A stretch of 64,000 nucleotides of DNA, taken from contig SNVD02011208.1 of NCBI GenBank assembly GCA_013180625.2, forward strand, positions 43,501 to 107,500, in the 5' to 3' direction. A program made the position numbers and the translations under genes. The notes under the pieces are model-generated. The model saw only the letters and a program-made list of their open reading frames with translations, was not told the origin of the DNA and ran no database searches. Positions within the stretch are counted from its first letter, which is position 1, and each line of letters opens with the position of its first letter. Positions 46,543 to 59,545 of the stretch are shown piece after piece. Source of the stretch: Boswellia sacra (Eukaryota; Streptophyta; Magnoliopsida; Sapindales; Burseraceae).

Positions 46543-46714
46543 AGAGTAATTTTTACAAACTATTCATATAAATTGACATGCCATAATTTGGTTGAATGAT
46601 TTAATTTTAAATTTTAATTAAATTAATTAATATGGATGATATGACAATTATTTAATAATATTACATAAGTTTGTACAAGTAAATTTCAATGTATAGTTTT
46701 GCAAGAGTAGCACC
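46543..46714. mobile_element. MITE A of an ACTTACAAA-type palindromic family
   Basis: Left arm GAGTAATTTTTACAAACTAT and right arm TAGTTTTGCAAGAGTAGC are imperfect inverted repeats around an AT-rich centre. The left arm continues with TAAATTGACATGCC, mirrored on the right. Borders are approximate. Confidence 0.55.
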
Positions 46715-47005
46715 ACTCAATTAACTTTTTACTTAAATAATTGTAAGGCACAAATTTGGCAAGGGAACTAGCAAAGACACTAATCTCATTTAAAGTTTTT
46801 GTTTAATGATTTATTAAACGGATAAAATGAAAGTTCATTTATCACTTTGTTTGTGGTTGATTTAATTTATATTAACATTGTCTATTGAGAGATATAATTT
46901 TTTTTATATTCTCAAATTTATATATATAGGAAACGTTGAGGGTGTAATACATACAACAAAATTGTGAAAATTCATTTACAAAATCTAACAGGGATTAATG
47001 GTTAA

Positions 47006-47182
47006 GTAGTGTTAGTCTTACAAACTTTGTATATAAACTAATATGACATCACTAATTTATTCACACATCATCACTTTCATTGAATAAATGGATTTTTTAT
47101 ATCCACTACTCTAATTATCTTATAATACATTAATTTTTATACAAGAGTTAGTATATAAACTTTGTAATACTAGTATTATTCT
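47006..47182. mobile_element. MITE B of the same family
   Basis: Left arm TAGTCTTACAAACTTTGTAT and right arm ATAAACTTTGTAATACTAGT are inverted; ATATGACATCACT follows on the left as in the related copies. Borders approximate. Confidence 0.6.
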
Positions 47183-47227
47183 CAATGGTTAGATGATAAT
47201 TTAGCATATATTTGTATTGTATTTAGA

Positions 47228-47420
47228 ATAATGCAATGCTTACAAAGCTTGTATACAAAATTGAAATGCAAAGTTGATGTGGCATCATTTATTCAATAAT
47301 ATATAATTCATAAACATTTATTATGTTAACTTCCTTATATCTATCTTTCTATTTATTTAATACTATGTCAACTTTGTATAAAAACTTTCTATAAAGATTT
47401 TCTAAGTGTAAAATTATTGA
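47228..47420. mobile_element. MITE C of the same family
   Basis: Left arm CTTACAAAGCTTGTATACAA continuing to CAAAGTTGATGTGGCATC. The right arm carries the inverted GATACTATGTCAACTTTG-like and TCTAAGTGTAAAATTATT sequence. It ends just before copia element 2. Confidence 0.6.
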
Positions 47421-47467
47421 AAGATTTGGAAGTGTAACATTATTGATTATAATATATCTAATGACAA

Positions 47468-47659
47468 TGTTGAAGAGAAAAATTCAATATATATTAAAAT
47501 GAGAAAAAAAACATGAATTTATAATACAACTCTACTAGACAAAATAGAAAAGAGATCAAGCCTATTATACCTATAATTACTTTTCTTTTACAACTAGAAA
47601 ATCCTAGACAATAAGGAAAAACTAGATTGCATTAAATAAATACTAAATAAATTTCAGTA
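47468..47659 (-). repeat. 3' LTR of copia element 2
   Basis: Aligns over its length with 52429-52619. In element orientation it begins TACTGAAATT where the 5' LTR has TGTTGAAATT, so the terminal TG has mutated. Confidence 0.9.
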
Positions 47660-47671
47660 CTCCCTCTCAAG
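47660..47671 (-). other. Polypurine tract of copia element 2
   Basis: CTTGAGAGGGAG on the minus strand, directly before the 3' LTR. Confidence 0.8.
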
Positions 47672-50600
47672 TTGGAGAATAGATATCATCTATACCCAAC
47701 TTAGAACAAAGATGAAAAAACACTCCATTTTGCACAGCTTTAGTAAAAATGTCTCCAACTTGATCTTCGAACTTAACATATGATGTGGCAATTGTTCCAT
47801 AAATTCTAGCTTCTCTAATAAAATGACAATCAACCTCAATGTGTTTTACCGTCTCATGAAAAATAGGATTGCTAGCAATGTACGCTGCTGTAACATTATC
47901 ACAAAACACACTGCAGGTGTTTTAACAATTACTCCAAGTTCATCTAGTAGATTTCTCACCCACATAATAATCTCACACGTTGTATGAGCCATAGCACGAT
48001 ACTTAGCTTCTGCACTAGACCTGGCAACCACACCTTGTTTTTTACTCCGCCATGTGACTAGATTGTCTCCCAAATAGATATAATAGCCGCAAGTAGACTT
48101 CCTATCAGAATTTGAACCAGCCCAATCAGCATCTAAATAACTGACTAAGTCAATATCTTTTCCTTTTTTGCAGAGTACTCCTTTTCTAGTAGACTGCTTG
48201 AGATAACGTAGAATTCTATGCACAGCTTCCCATTGAATTTTTCTTAGGTTTTGTATAAATCGACTCACAACTCTAACTGCATAAGTAATATCAGGTTGAG
48301 TGACAGTGAGATAAATCAGCTTACCAACAAAATTTCTATATCTATTTTTATCTTCAAATTCAGGACTGCATTCATCATTAAGAATCACATTGGGATCCAT
48401 AGGAGTCTCAACTGGCTTGGGTCATAACATCCCTGTTTCAACAAGTAGGTCTTGAACATATTTCCTTTGAGAAAGAACCGGCCCTTCTTTACTTCGTGCA
48501 ACCTCAATACCAAGAAAATATCGTAGTTTGCCTAGATCTTTGGTTTGAAACTGTTTTCTCAATTGTTGTTTCACATCTTCAATCCTATAAAGATCACTTC
48601 CGGTCACAATGATATCATCCACATAAACTATCAAAATAACAACTTCTGTAGTAGTTTTCTCAACAAATACAGAATGATTAGACTAACAACGCTTAAATTT
48701 GATAGACAGCGAAACTCTACTAAGCTTTTCAAACCAAGCTCGTGGAGATTGCTTTAACCCATAACTGGCCTTCTTCAATATGCAAACTAAGTGTGACTCC
48801 CCCTGAGCAACAAACCCTGGGAGTTGCTCCATGTAGACCTCTTCATACAAATCGCCATATAAAAAAGCATTTTTTACATCAAGTTGAAAAGGAGGCCAAT
48901 CAAAGAAGACAACTAAACAGATCAAGATGCGTACAAAATTGAGTCGGGCAACTGGAGAGAAAGTCTCAAGATAATCAACCCTATAAGTCTGAGTATATCC
49001 TTTCGTAACTAACTGTGCTTTTAATCGTTCAATAGTACCATTAGTCATATTTGATGGCAAACATAACTCGACAACCAACAACATTTTTACCATTGGGTAA
49101 CGGTTGTAAAGTCCAAACACCAAGACTACACAGAGTTGACATCTCCTCTTCCATAGCCTTTCGCCAACTAGAATGAGCTTACACCTCCTGATAATTGGTA
49201 GGAAGGGAAACCATAGACAAACACAAAGAAAATTCTCAAAAGGAGGAAGATAAACCATAAAAAGAGACAAAATGAGAAATGGAAAACTTTTGAGTGTTAC
49301 GAGTACCTTTCTGAAGAGCAATAAGAAGATCAAGATCTGATGGATCTGGTACAGAAACAAAATCTAGAATGGAAGAAGATGTTAGAGTAGAGGATGGAAT
49401 AGAATTGGAGATATCACCGAAAGGAGCCTTATGTTGAGCTAGTTGTCATCTGGTTTACACCTGCAAAGGCTTATACATAGACTTATTAGGTAAGAACGAC
49501 AAAGGGATAGGAGGAGAGACAATATCAACATCTAATTGAGAACCATCTGGTGAAAAATATGGGGTATACTTAAAAAAGGTGACATCAGCACTAACAAAGA
49601 ATTTTTCAGACTGAGGATCAAGACATTTATTACCTTTCTGAGTGCGAGAATACCATAGAAAAATGCATTTAATAGACCTAGGAGAGAATTTATCTGAGAG
49701 ACGATGCTGATAGACAAAACAAACACAACAAAAAATATGAGGAGAAAGGGCAAATAAAGATTCTCTTGGATGTAAAACAGAATATGGTGTGCAAAAATTA
49801 AGGACAGACGAAGGCACACGATTGATTAGATAACATGCTGTGAGAATAGCTTCCCCCCAAAATCTAGATGGTACCTTCATATGACATAATAAAGTGCGTG
49901 CAACATCTAATAAGTGTCTATTTTTTCTTTCTACAATACTATTATGTTGTGGGGTGTAAGAGCAAGAGGTTTGATGTAAGATACCATTAGAACTACAAAA
50001 TTGAGATATAGAAGAAGAAGTGTATTCTAAGGCATTGTCTGAACGTGAAACCTTTATAGAAATATCAAACTGATTTTTTATTTCGTTATAAAATAACTGA
50101 AATTTATGAGAGACCTCATATCGGTCTTTTAATAAATACAACCGCGTCAGACGAGAATGATCATCAATGAATGTCACAAGATATCGAAAACCATGACCAT
50201 TGGTGACCTTACAAGGACCTCACACATCAGAGTGAACTAAATCAAATGGTTTGTCACTAAGCTTATTGACTCGATTAGGAAACATAGACCGATAATGTTT
50301 TCCCAACTGACACGACTCACACTGAAACCTATTTGTAACTAAAATACCTATACTATTTAGTAGACGACTTGAAGGGTGACCTAAACGATAATGCCACTAT
50401 TCTGGAGACACAGATTTAGAGAGAGCTTATGGTGATGATGCCATAGGCTCAGAGAGATGATAAACCCCATTCTGCTCATGTCCTCCGCCAATCGTCTTCC
50501 TCATACCAAGATCCTAGAAAATATAACAAGATGAAAAAATGTGACGGAACAGTTGAAATGTTTTGTAAGTTTACTAACAGAAAGAAGATTAACTGAAAAT

Positions 50601-50970
50601 TGGGGAATATATAAGCCGATGACAGACTAAGTTGAGAATTAGAACACACAGTACCAGACCCATTTATAGTAGATTGGGAATCATTAGCTAAAAACACAGA
50701 AGATGGCTTATTTAAGGAATAAAAAGACTAAAACAGAGAAGTATTACTAGTCAAGTGAGAAGATGAGCTAGAATCAATTATCCATTAGGTGCACTTAGAA
50801 GATGATAAAAGTGCACTAGGTATACCTCGTGGAACAATAGAAGTGGAGGCAACAAATGTAGTTGTTGGCGGAATACCGAAAACAGAAGTTCTATTAGACT
50901 GCTCAAGTGCCGAAACTAGAGTACTAGGATTATTATAAGAGCTTGGATTTCTACTAGAATTCTGAATAGC
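47672..50970 (-). pseudogene. copia element 2 pol: protease, integrase, RT, RNase H
   Basis: Minus strand. The protease motif near 50780 reads IDSSSSSHLT: the glycine of the DSG catalytic triplet is Ser. The integrase core is open at 50177-49455 ([46 protein letters not shown]), with SDNA where the family has SDNG. Reverse transcriptase spans about 49110-48440 ([61 protein letters not shown]) and RNase H 48400-47690 (YLDADWAGSNSDRKSTCGYY, SSAEAKYRAMAH). Stops and frame changes separate them. It is the best preserved of the three copia elements in RT and RNase H, yet not functional. Confidence 0.9.
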
Positions 50971-51741
50971 CTATTCAGGTTTGCCAAACTTGTCCCAACA
51001 TTTTTTTGAGGGATGATTAAATCTACCATAATGAGAACACGAAACTCGGCCGTCACGTCTTCTAACACGACCTCTACCCCTATTCGAAAAAGAGCCTCTT
51101 CCTCTACCACCAGATGTAACCAACACAGAAACTTCTTGATTATTTTGAGAAGTAGGCAACTGCTGAAGACGAGCATAGGCTACTTTAAGATTAGGAAGCT
51201 CCTTTTCCGTCAAAATACTATTCCTAACACTTTCATAGGAGGGAGGTAAGCCAGACAAAAATTTCACCATAAACAGTTTTTCACGTTGTCGCTTTAATTT
51301 TTCAACATTAGTAGAAATAGGATGATAGGAATTAAGTTCACCCATCAATCCCTCTATCACACCTAAATATTCATTTAATGTTTTATCACCCATCTGACAT
51401 GAAAACAATGTAGAATAGACATTAAAAATCTAAGATATGTTTTGAGATCTGCCAAACCTATCTTGGAGAGAAGTCCACAATTGTTTGGTAGTATCAATCC
51501 ACATGACTGTCATTACAACAGATGGTTCCATGCTATTCCATAACCATGTAGTAATCATATTATCCTCTTGGACCCATTTGGCAAATTCTTTTGAGTCCTC
51601 AGATGGAAGATCGTTGGTCAAGTAATCAGCCTTACCTTGACCCTTTAGAAATTTTAAGACTTCATGAGAACATAACTTAAAATTGCCCTATTTCAACTTA
51701 ACTGTAGTTATGGAAGCACCAATTCCTAGACTAGAATTCAT
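50971..51741 (-). pseudogene. copia element 2 gag
   Basis: Starts at ATG 51741 (MNSSLGIGASITTVKL), with in-frame stops soon after and near 51430. The body (FAKWVQEDNMITTWLWNSM, QLWTSLQDRFG, LNEYLGVIEGLMGEL, KFLSGLPPSYESVRNSIL) is copia gag of the RT-LTR type. An Arg/Gly-rich segment precedes the zinc knuckle CSHYGRFNHPSKKC, in which the second Cys is Tyr (TGT to TAT). Confidence 0.88.
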
Positions 51742-52410
51742 AGATGAAGCCGTCTCTACCAACAAAAACTTATGAACTTGAAATGCTATCACAAATTAGC
51801 GACTAAACGGCGATGATTTCCAAAACAAAACACCAACAACCAACGATGACATTATATCCCATTAAAAACGAACAAGACTAGTGAGTACATTGCTAAAGAA
51901 AATTTGAAACGCAACACAACATCACAAGAATAATTGCCTAAAACTTAGAGAGACTCACTAGGAATAAGAAGCATCCTTTTCCAACCGGATTCAACCAAGA
52001 CAGCAGGTTGTTCAATCAAAAAACAGTGAAAAAACCAAAAAATAATAGCTAAACCAAAACTGTTCAAAAAATTCAATCAAACCACACAATAGTACTTAGA
52101 GAAGGATGATTTTCACCATAAAAACATCAGAGATAGCAAACAGCAGCATAATCGACGAAAAATGATGAAAACAGCAACTTTTGACGACTTTCTAGCGATC
52201 AGAGAAAATTTCGACAAATTTTTCTGGCGACGAATGATGGTTTTTGATAGTTGATGGTCGGTGAACTTAATGAGATGGGTGGTGACGGTCACCGCTGGTC
52301 GGAACATGGCCAATCAGAGACCATGACAAAACCCTAATTTTCTCTCTCTTTGATTTTTTTTTTTAAGATTAAGACCAGGAGAAAAAACTCCTAAAGAGCC
52401 CTAAGATCTC

Positions 52411-52428
52411 TACTCTGCTATGATACCA
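52411..52428 (-). other. Primer-binding site of copia element 2
   Basis: On the minus strand TGGTATCATAGCAGAG directly follows the 5' LTR, matching the initiator methionine tRNA type. The leader between this site and gag (51742-52410) has no convincing ORF. Confidence 0.88.
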
Positions 52429-52619
52429 TGTTGAAGAGAAAAATTCAATATATATTAAAATGAGAAAAATAAATGAATTTTTAGTACAACTCTACTAGAC
52501 AAAATGGGAAATAGATCAAGCCTATTATGCCTAGGATTACTTTCCTCTTACAGCTAGAAAATCCAAGATAATAAGGAAAAACTAGATTGCATTAAATAAA
52601 TACTAAATAAATTTCAACA
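52429..52619 (-). repeat. 5' LTR of copia element 2
   Basis: TG...CA ends in element orientation (TGTTGAAATT to TTCTCTTCAACA), next to the primer-binding site and the GACAA duplication. Confidence 0.92.
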
Positions 52620-52624
52620 GACAA

Positions 52625-54745
52625 TAATATAACAACTTTGATATAACATAAAACTTTTAAAATTTTAAATAATGTTGAAAACTATGTTATTTGTATTAAA
52701 TAAGTATTTATTATTTTGTTAAAAAATTTTGAATTTTACCATTTATAGAACTTGCCGCTCCTTGTCAATTTCTTGGCTTTTGTCTGTGGCTAATAACTTA
52801 ACTTAATAATATTTTTTTTATTATAATTTTACAAAGTTTGTATTGAAGCATAAAGGCTTGCCATCGTTACATTTGCAGTAGAATTTCCTTCAATTGTCCT
52901 TGGACTTGTCTTTGACTAGTATTGACCTCTTCTTTATAACGAGTGGCTTTGGTTGGATCTTCACATGTTTTCTTCAAGTTGAGGATCGAATCTTTCTCTA
53001 TTTGGTTATGTATTTTGTGTTTTTGTTTTCGAATAGATTTAATAATATGTGGTTGATATTGAATGTAAAAAAAGATATGTAGTTGATGTTAAATGTAAAA
53101 TGCATTGAATAATTTACAACACAAAAAATATGAAAACAAAAACAAACACTAGGCAGCAAAAATTGGGGGTGAGGTTGGGTTTAATAATACTAACTTTAAC
53201 TATAGTAAAAAAAAAAGCCCTTGCCCTTGGTTTACCCCAAACCACTTTCATGTTTTTACGGGATTAGGGATTTATGGGTGTCAGTATTCAACACCAGCAC
53301 TCAAAGAAGTCCCCATGTTTCTCCAGTTTTTATTTTTTTAAAAATTTTTAAATTATAATTTAAAGTTTTAGTACAGTATTATATTTTGTGCATCAAATAA
53401 ATAACTTAAAAACTTAGCCTAATGGTTGCTAGGCTGAAATTCATGACTTTTTGTTAATAACTCAAAGCCTAACTGGAGATTAGCCAAGTAAGAAGAAGAT
53501 CTTTTGTTCGTTTCAAAAAATGAGTTTTTGAACTTCTAGAACGGAGCAATGATGTGCTACTTTCCAAGGGGTTTTTGAGAAAAATTATAGACGTTCAAAC
53601 CCAATAACGTTTATTAAAGGAAAGACTAATAAATTTTTTGAATGAAGACTTTTCCATCAATTCATTAACCAAGTTACGACTTTATCATCAATTCATTAAC
53701 CAAATTACAACTCTATATCCATAATCTAAGTTCCAGTCAAATCAAATCAACTAAATCTCTGCTAAATAATCAACCAATAACTAAATATCTTTTAAATCTA
53801 AGAACAAAAGATATTAAAGTAAATTTTATATACTAAAGAGATTTTTGAGAAACAATTAGGGTTTAATGAGAAAAAATAGGATTTAAAATTTTTAATTAGA
53901 TGAATTTAAAAGTGGGATTCAAGAAATAAAAGGTGACACTGAATAGAACAACCCATAATTTTATTATTTCAATATTCTTTCTTAAATTTTAATATTATCT
54001 TCTGGACATAATCTATATGATAATATTATTTATCATAATTATTTCTTATTATTTTTTATGATAATTCTATTATCTTTTAACCATTTTTATCTCTTAAGAA
54101 AATCTTACAATAAAACTTTGTACAAAACCATTCCATACAATATCATTCATACAAATTGAGTTGTCAGAATCTTATTAGATTAATTATTACTTACATTTTT
54201 TGACTTAATATGTAGAATGGTTATACGTATAGTAGAAAGGAAAAAGTAAAGGCCCTAAACTAACTTCAAATTAATTCAAATCTTTGTCTCTTTAGCACTA
54301 CTATCCAAACAAAATTACCATTCTCTCCAAACAATAACAATTTATTCTCTAGCATTTGCCATAATTTACTTTGTCAAAAATCGCTATTGCAGATGAGTTT
54401 TTCCCTACTCCTACCTAACCACTATTGCGTACGAGTTATTTTTTGATATTAAAATATTCTAATTTTGCAAGGGCGTAATTAGATTCTTAATTGGTGTTAC
54501 TGCCTTTTATACAAGGCTTTTTGAACTCAAAAGGCGAAGTACATTAAGGTAAAGTCCAATATTAAGATTCGACAAATATTAGATTATTTTGTTTGTTTGT
54601 GTTTTTGTTTTCATGATTTCTGTGTTTCACATTTTCTGATGCATTTTACATTCAATATCTACCACATATCATTTTCTATATTCAAATTCAACCACATATC
54701 ATTTTTTACACTTCATATTTTTTTATCACATGACTAGTGTATATA

Positions 54746-54810
<65 letters not shown>

Positions 54811-54845
54811 TCATATTTTTTTATCACATGACTAGTGTATATACA

Positions 54846-54880
<35 letters not shown>

Positions 54881-54984
54881 GGAAATGATCTTTTGACATA
54901 GGATTTTAACGCAATTTGTTTCTGTAACATCATTGAGATATATTTTCAACATACTTTCATGAGCTATCCAATGCCATATCGGTG
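52625..54984. other. AT-rich intergenic DNA, no gene seen
   Basis: No domain-like ORF. A patch at 54100-54250 (CTTACAATAAAACTTTGTAC) resembles the MITE family at 46.5-47.4 kb. The microsatellite duplication near 54.7 kb is listed separately. Confidence 0.6.
54711..54890 (+). repeat. 98-bp duplicated unit with (CT)n(TA)n microsatellites
   Basis: CTTCATATTTTTTTATCACA, then TGACTAGTGTATATACAT and a CT run followed by a TA run, occurs at 54711 and again at 54809. The second copy has shorter CT and TA runs. Confidence 0.9.
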
Positions 54985-54989
54985 CTCAC

Positions 54990-55237
54990 TATTACAGAGC
55001 AATTTATGCAGACAAACAGAGAAGATTATGCAGACAGATAGAGTACATTATACAAACAGAACAGAGTAACTTTTGCTTCTTCAGATTAGTTTTTTTCCTT
55101 GATATATGGCCTTTATTTGGCAGCAGATTTGTATTTATTTCCTTTTTCGTTTTGTAACTCTTGTATATATTTGTAACCTTGTACCAAGAGTAAATCAATG
55201 AGAAAAGATATAGTTCTTTCTTATCCTTTTTTTATCA
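54990..55237 (+). repeat. 5' LTR of copia element 3
   Basis: Begins TATTACAGAGC where the 3' LTR has TGTTCCAGAGC, and ends TTTATCA before the primer-binding site. The start is fixed by the CTCAC duplication. Confidence 0.9.
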
Positions 55238-55250
55238 TGATATCAGAGCC
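55238..55250 (+). other. Primer-binding site of copia element 3
   Basis: TGATATCAGAGCC directly after the 5' LTR, one base from TGGTATCAGAGCC. Confidence 0.85.
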
Positions 55251-55281
55251 TAGGAATCAATTTGATTGAATTCTTGTATCC

Positions 55282-56095
55282 ATGGCATCACCTTCCAAAA
55301 CTCCATCAAGCCAAAGCATTGTTCCTTAAGATCAAAGTGTTGATTCTTTCTCAAATTCCTCCAAACAAAATAATCCAACTCATACTCAAATCGTTGATGG
55401 ATCAATTCCTATGCCAGATCATAATTCACCTACTCAACAACAGTGGGTTCGTGTTAATGACATGGTTGTCCCATGGCTTATCCATTCGATGGTGCCAGAA
55501 CTCACTACAAGTATCATCTATATGGAATCAACAGAAGAGATCTAGAATGACTTGAAAGACCAATTTTTTTTCCAATCAAACAGCACCAAAATATATGATG
55601 TAAAAAAGGCTATTTCAGATTGTGTACAGAAAGATCTTTCGATCACTACATATTACAGAAAATTGAAAATTTTATGGGATGAATTAGCCTCATACATTGT
55701 CATACCTGATTGTTCATGTAGATCTGCCAAGGCAGTAATGAACTTACTTCAACAAGATAAAGCAATGCAGTTTTTACAAGGGCTTCATGAGAGTTATGGT
55801 GCACTTCGTAGTCAGATTCTATTACAAGAGCCACTTACTCCGATAAATAAAATTTATTTCTACTTTTACAAGAAGAAAAACAACAAAGAATCTCAACTTC
55901 TACTACTCACCATCTTCATGAAGGTTCAGCTTTGGTTGCAGAACAGAGCAACAATGCACAAAATAATAAATTTGGAACTAGTCAAGCACCAAGCCCAAGA
56001 GTACAATGATCATTGTGGCAAAGAAGGTCACACCATTAACAAGTGCTACAAGATATATGGGTATCTAGTATGCTCTAGTTTATTTGAATCTTCTT
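55282..56095 (+). pseudogene. copia element 3 gag
   Basis: Starts at ATG 55282 (MASPSKTPSSQSIVP) and has in-frame stops at about 55327 and 55543, then stays open to 56095. The body (WVRVNDMVVPWLIHSM, YYRKLKILWDELASY, MQFLQGLHESYGALRSQILL) is copia gag of the Retrotran_gag type. The zinc knuckle near 56010-56046 reads YNDHCGKEGHTINKC: the first Cys has become Asn, the other three ligands are kept. Confidence 0.88.
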
Positions 56096-59000
56096 AATCT
56101 CATTCTCATGGTCTTGCTGCATCTGATCGGTATCAAAATTTGGCACCATCTCCAACTACTCCTGTTGAGCAAAATCCTAGTCAAATAACACAAGAACAAT
56201 ATGAACAACTCATGGCCATCTTACAAAGGGGTAGAATCAAACCTTCAACTAATTTTGCAGGTATTGCTCTCAACTCAATAAACAACGAGATATTGGTTAT
56301 TGATAGTGGTGCCACAAACCATATGTGTTTTACACCCAATTTGCTTTAGTCCATGTCACCAAGTTCTTCTTATTCCAAAGTTCAAGTTGCTGATGGCTCA
56401 ATAGAATCAATAACACAGATTGGTGCTGCAACCATTAATTCATCTCTTCATCTTGATAATATGTATCTTATTCCATCATTTAAGTTTAATTTATTGTCAG
56501 TTTCACAAGTCACAAAAGATCTCAATTGGTCAGTAACTTTCTTTCCTAATCATTTTGTTTTTCAGGACCTCAACACAAGGAGAACGATTAGAGTGGGTAA
56601 TTGTTTGAATGGCCTATATTATTTGCGTCCTCTACCAGTCTATATGCCATGACAAAAACTTCTTTTGATGTTTGGCATTGGTGTCTAGGAGACCCTTCTA
56701 CTGGTCCATCCAATCTTATTTCAACTTTAGATTCCAATGTTTCTTTTTCAAATAAAGTTGTTTGTGATATATGTCCTTTAGGGAAGCATGTAAGATCTTT
56801 ATTTTCTTCCAACAATACAACAACAAATTCTCCTTTTGAATTGATCCATTGTGATAGTTGGGGTAGTTTTTTGGTTCCTAGCAATTCATATGCATATTAT
56901 TTTCTTACTATTGTACATGACTTACTCGTTGCACTTGGGTATTCTTAATGAAGCATAAATTTGAAACCCAATCACTCTTGAAATATTTCTTTGCTTTCAT
57001 CACCACTCAATACAATACAAGGGTAAGAAAAGTTCAAACTAGCAATTCTCTTACTCTTAATTCTAATGATCTAAGTTCTGCATTTCCTATTAAAAGTATA
57101 CGTACTGACAATGGTGCAGAATTTCTATCTAAAGATTTACAAGAGTTGTTTTCCAGTAATGGGGTTGCTCACCAACGTAGCTGTGTTGCAACTCCACAAC
57201 AAAATGGTGTTGTGGAACGAAAACATAGACATCTTCTTGAGGTTGCATGCACTCTCCGATTCCAAAGCCATCTTCCTTTATATTTTTGGGGAGAATGTGT
57301 GCTTACTGCTGCGTATTTAATCAACAAAACTCCTTCATCTGTTCTAAATGGAAAAATACCTCATGAAATGCTTCTTGGAACACCTTCAAATTATTCACAT
57401 TTGAGAGTATTTGGGTGCCTTTGTTTTGGACATAATCTTTCTCCTAATAAGCATAAATTTGATACACGTTCCAAGCCAGGTATATTTGTTGGATATCCTT
57501 TTGGGCAAAAAGGGTACAAAATTTATGATCTAGAGTCTAAAACTATCTATACATCTAGAGGTGTATTGTTCTATGGGCATATATTTCCTTACCATGATTC
57601 TAGATTACAATCTACAGTTGGTCATGTTATACCATTACCTATTTCTAAACAATATGACGCCAATCCTTACATTAACACCACAAATTCCACTTCCATAAGA
57701 ACTGGACTTTCTACAAATAGTGAGAAATCATCCCTAGTCTCTTCTTCGCCTTCATTAGAAACTAATGACCAAGTTAATGTTGATATGAATCCTATCCAAA
57801 ATAAAAAATCTGTTCGTGCACGTTGTCCACCAGCAGATTTGAGTGATTATATCTGCAACACCACATTTTCAGCAGATTACTCATCCCAATTGTCTACTCG
57901 TGGACCAGGTACACCTTATCCTTTATCTCATGTTATTTCCTATAATCATTTATCTACAAGTCATAAAGCCTTTCTCACATCTCTTGATTCAAAACTGGAG
58001 CCTGATTCTTTTTCTGAAGCTATAAAAGTCCCTGAGTTTGAAGATGCTATAACTGCAGAAATTAATGCTCTTAAAAGAAATAACACATGGACTATCACTA
58101 CACTTCCTCATGGTAAGCAACCAATTGGTTGCAAATGGGTGTACACGATCAAATATTGTTATGATGGAACAATAGAAAGACATAAAGCACGTTTGGTTGC
58201 AAAAGGTTTCACACAAACAGAGGGCATTAACTATGGTGAAACCTTTGCTCCAGTTGCGAAAATGGTTATCGTTCATGTTTTCTTGCCATAGCGGCTATCA
58301 AAGGATGGTCCTCACACCAGTTCAACGTCAATAATGCTTTCTTTCATGGAGATTTATATGAAGAGGTTTACATGGATATACCTCCAGGTTATGCTAAATG
58401 GGGGGAGCAAGTGAAGTAAGACTCTCGCCTAAATAAGTCACTTTATGGCCTCAAACAAGCAAGTCGTAATTGGTTTGCTAAACTTATAGAATCATTATTG
58501 TCTAAGGGATTTACTCAATCAAATGTAGAATATACATTATTCTTCAAAAGGGCTACTAATTGTTCCATCTTTGTTTTAATATATGTTGATGACATCCTTG
58601 TAGCAGGTGACAATTTGGAGGAAATACAATCTCTAAAGACAATGCTAAATGGAAACTTTAGTATTAAGGATCTTGATTCTCCAAAATATTTTCTTTGATT
58701 GAAATTGCTCATTCTTCACAAGGTATTTTTCTCTGCCAAAGAAAATATGCACTAGATATTTTAAATGATATGGGGATGCTAGGATGTCGTCTAGCCCAAA
58801 CACCAATGGAGCAAAATTTGAAGCTTGGTATTAATGATGGCTATTCCTTATCTGATCCAGCTGCCTCTCGTCGTCTTATAGGTCGTTTGATCTACCTTTC
58901 CATCACTCGCCCTGGTATTGGTTTTGCAGTAAATACCCCTAGCCAATCTATGCAAACACCCAGAAAATCACATCTTGATGCAACTTTAAGAGTCCCTCGC

Positions 59001-59528
59001 TATTTAAAAAATAATCCTGGTAGAGGTGTCTTATTAGCTTCACCTAGTCCACTGAATTTAGTTGCTTATATTGATTCAGATTGGGGCAGGTTGTCCAATT
59101 TCTCGACGGTGTACAAGTGGATACTACATTTTTCTTGGTCATAGCCTCATTTCATAGAAGACTAAGAAGCAAAGTATTGTATCCAGACCTTCTGCAGAGG
59201 TCGAATATCGAGCAATGGCTTAGGTTACTTGTGAATTAAAATGGCTGCAATATCTCTTAAGTGATTTTGGCATTGCTTTATCTTCCTCAGTAACTTTATA
59301 TTGTGACAATAAAGCTGCATTACATATTGCTTCTAATCTTGTTTTTCATGAGTGGACAAAACACATTGAGTTGGATTGTCATTTCATTCGTGATAAAATC
59401 CAACAAGGTTTAATCAAGACAGCTTATGTCCCTACGATGATGCAACTTGCCAATGTTTTTACAAAGCCTTTAGGTAATGCTCACTCTCAAACCCTTCTCC
59501 GCAAGCTGGGCATGATTGACATTCATGC
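56096..59528 (+). pseudogene. copia element 3 pol: protease, integrase, RT, RNase H
   Basis: The protease triplet is intact (VIDSGATNHMC near 56300). The gag-pre-integrase region is at 56650-56800. A 447-codon open stretch (56948-58291) holds the integrase core (SIRTDNGAEFLSKDL, CVATPQQNGVVERKHRHLLE), its C-terminal part and the start of reverse transcriptase (WTITTLPHGKQPIGCKWVYT, HKARLVAKGFTQTEG). After a frameshift near 58270, RT continues ([31 protein letters not shown]), with a stop at about 58420 and another near 58697. RNase H is at 59050-59500 (LYCDNKAALHIASN, DCHFIRDKIQQGLI). The copy is inactive but retains more catalytic residues than the other two. Confidence 0.9.
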
Positions 59529-59533
59529 TCCAA

Positions 59534-59545
59534 CTCGAGGGGAAG
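59534..59545 (+). other. Polypurine tract of copia element 3
   Basis: CTCGAGGGGAAG immediately before the 3' LTR start TGTTCC. Confidence 0.8.

Larger units (their letters stand above)
47468..52619 (-). mobile_element. Ty1/copia element 2, complete but decayed
   Basis: Two LTRs of about 191 bp (47468-47659 and 52429-52619) flank a minus-strand internal region. It has a primer-binding site, gag, protease, integrase, reverse transcriptase, RNase H and polypurine tract. The 5-bp target duplication GACAA is perfect (47463-47467 and 52620-52624). The LTRs differ at about 18 positions by hand count. Confidence 0.94.
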
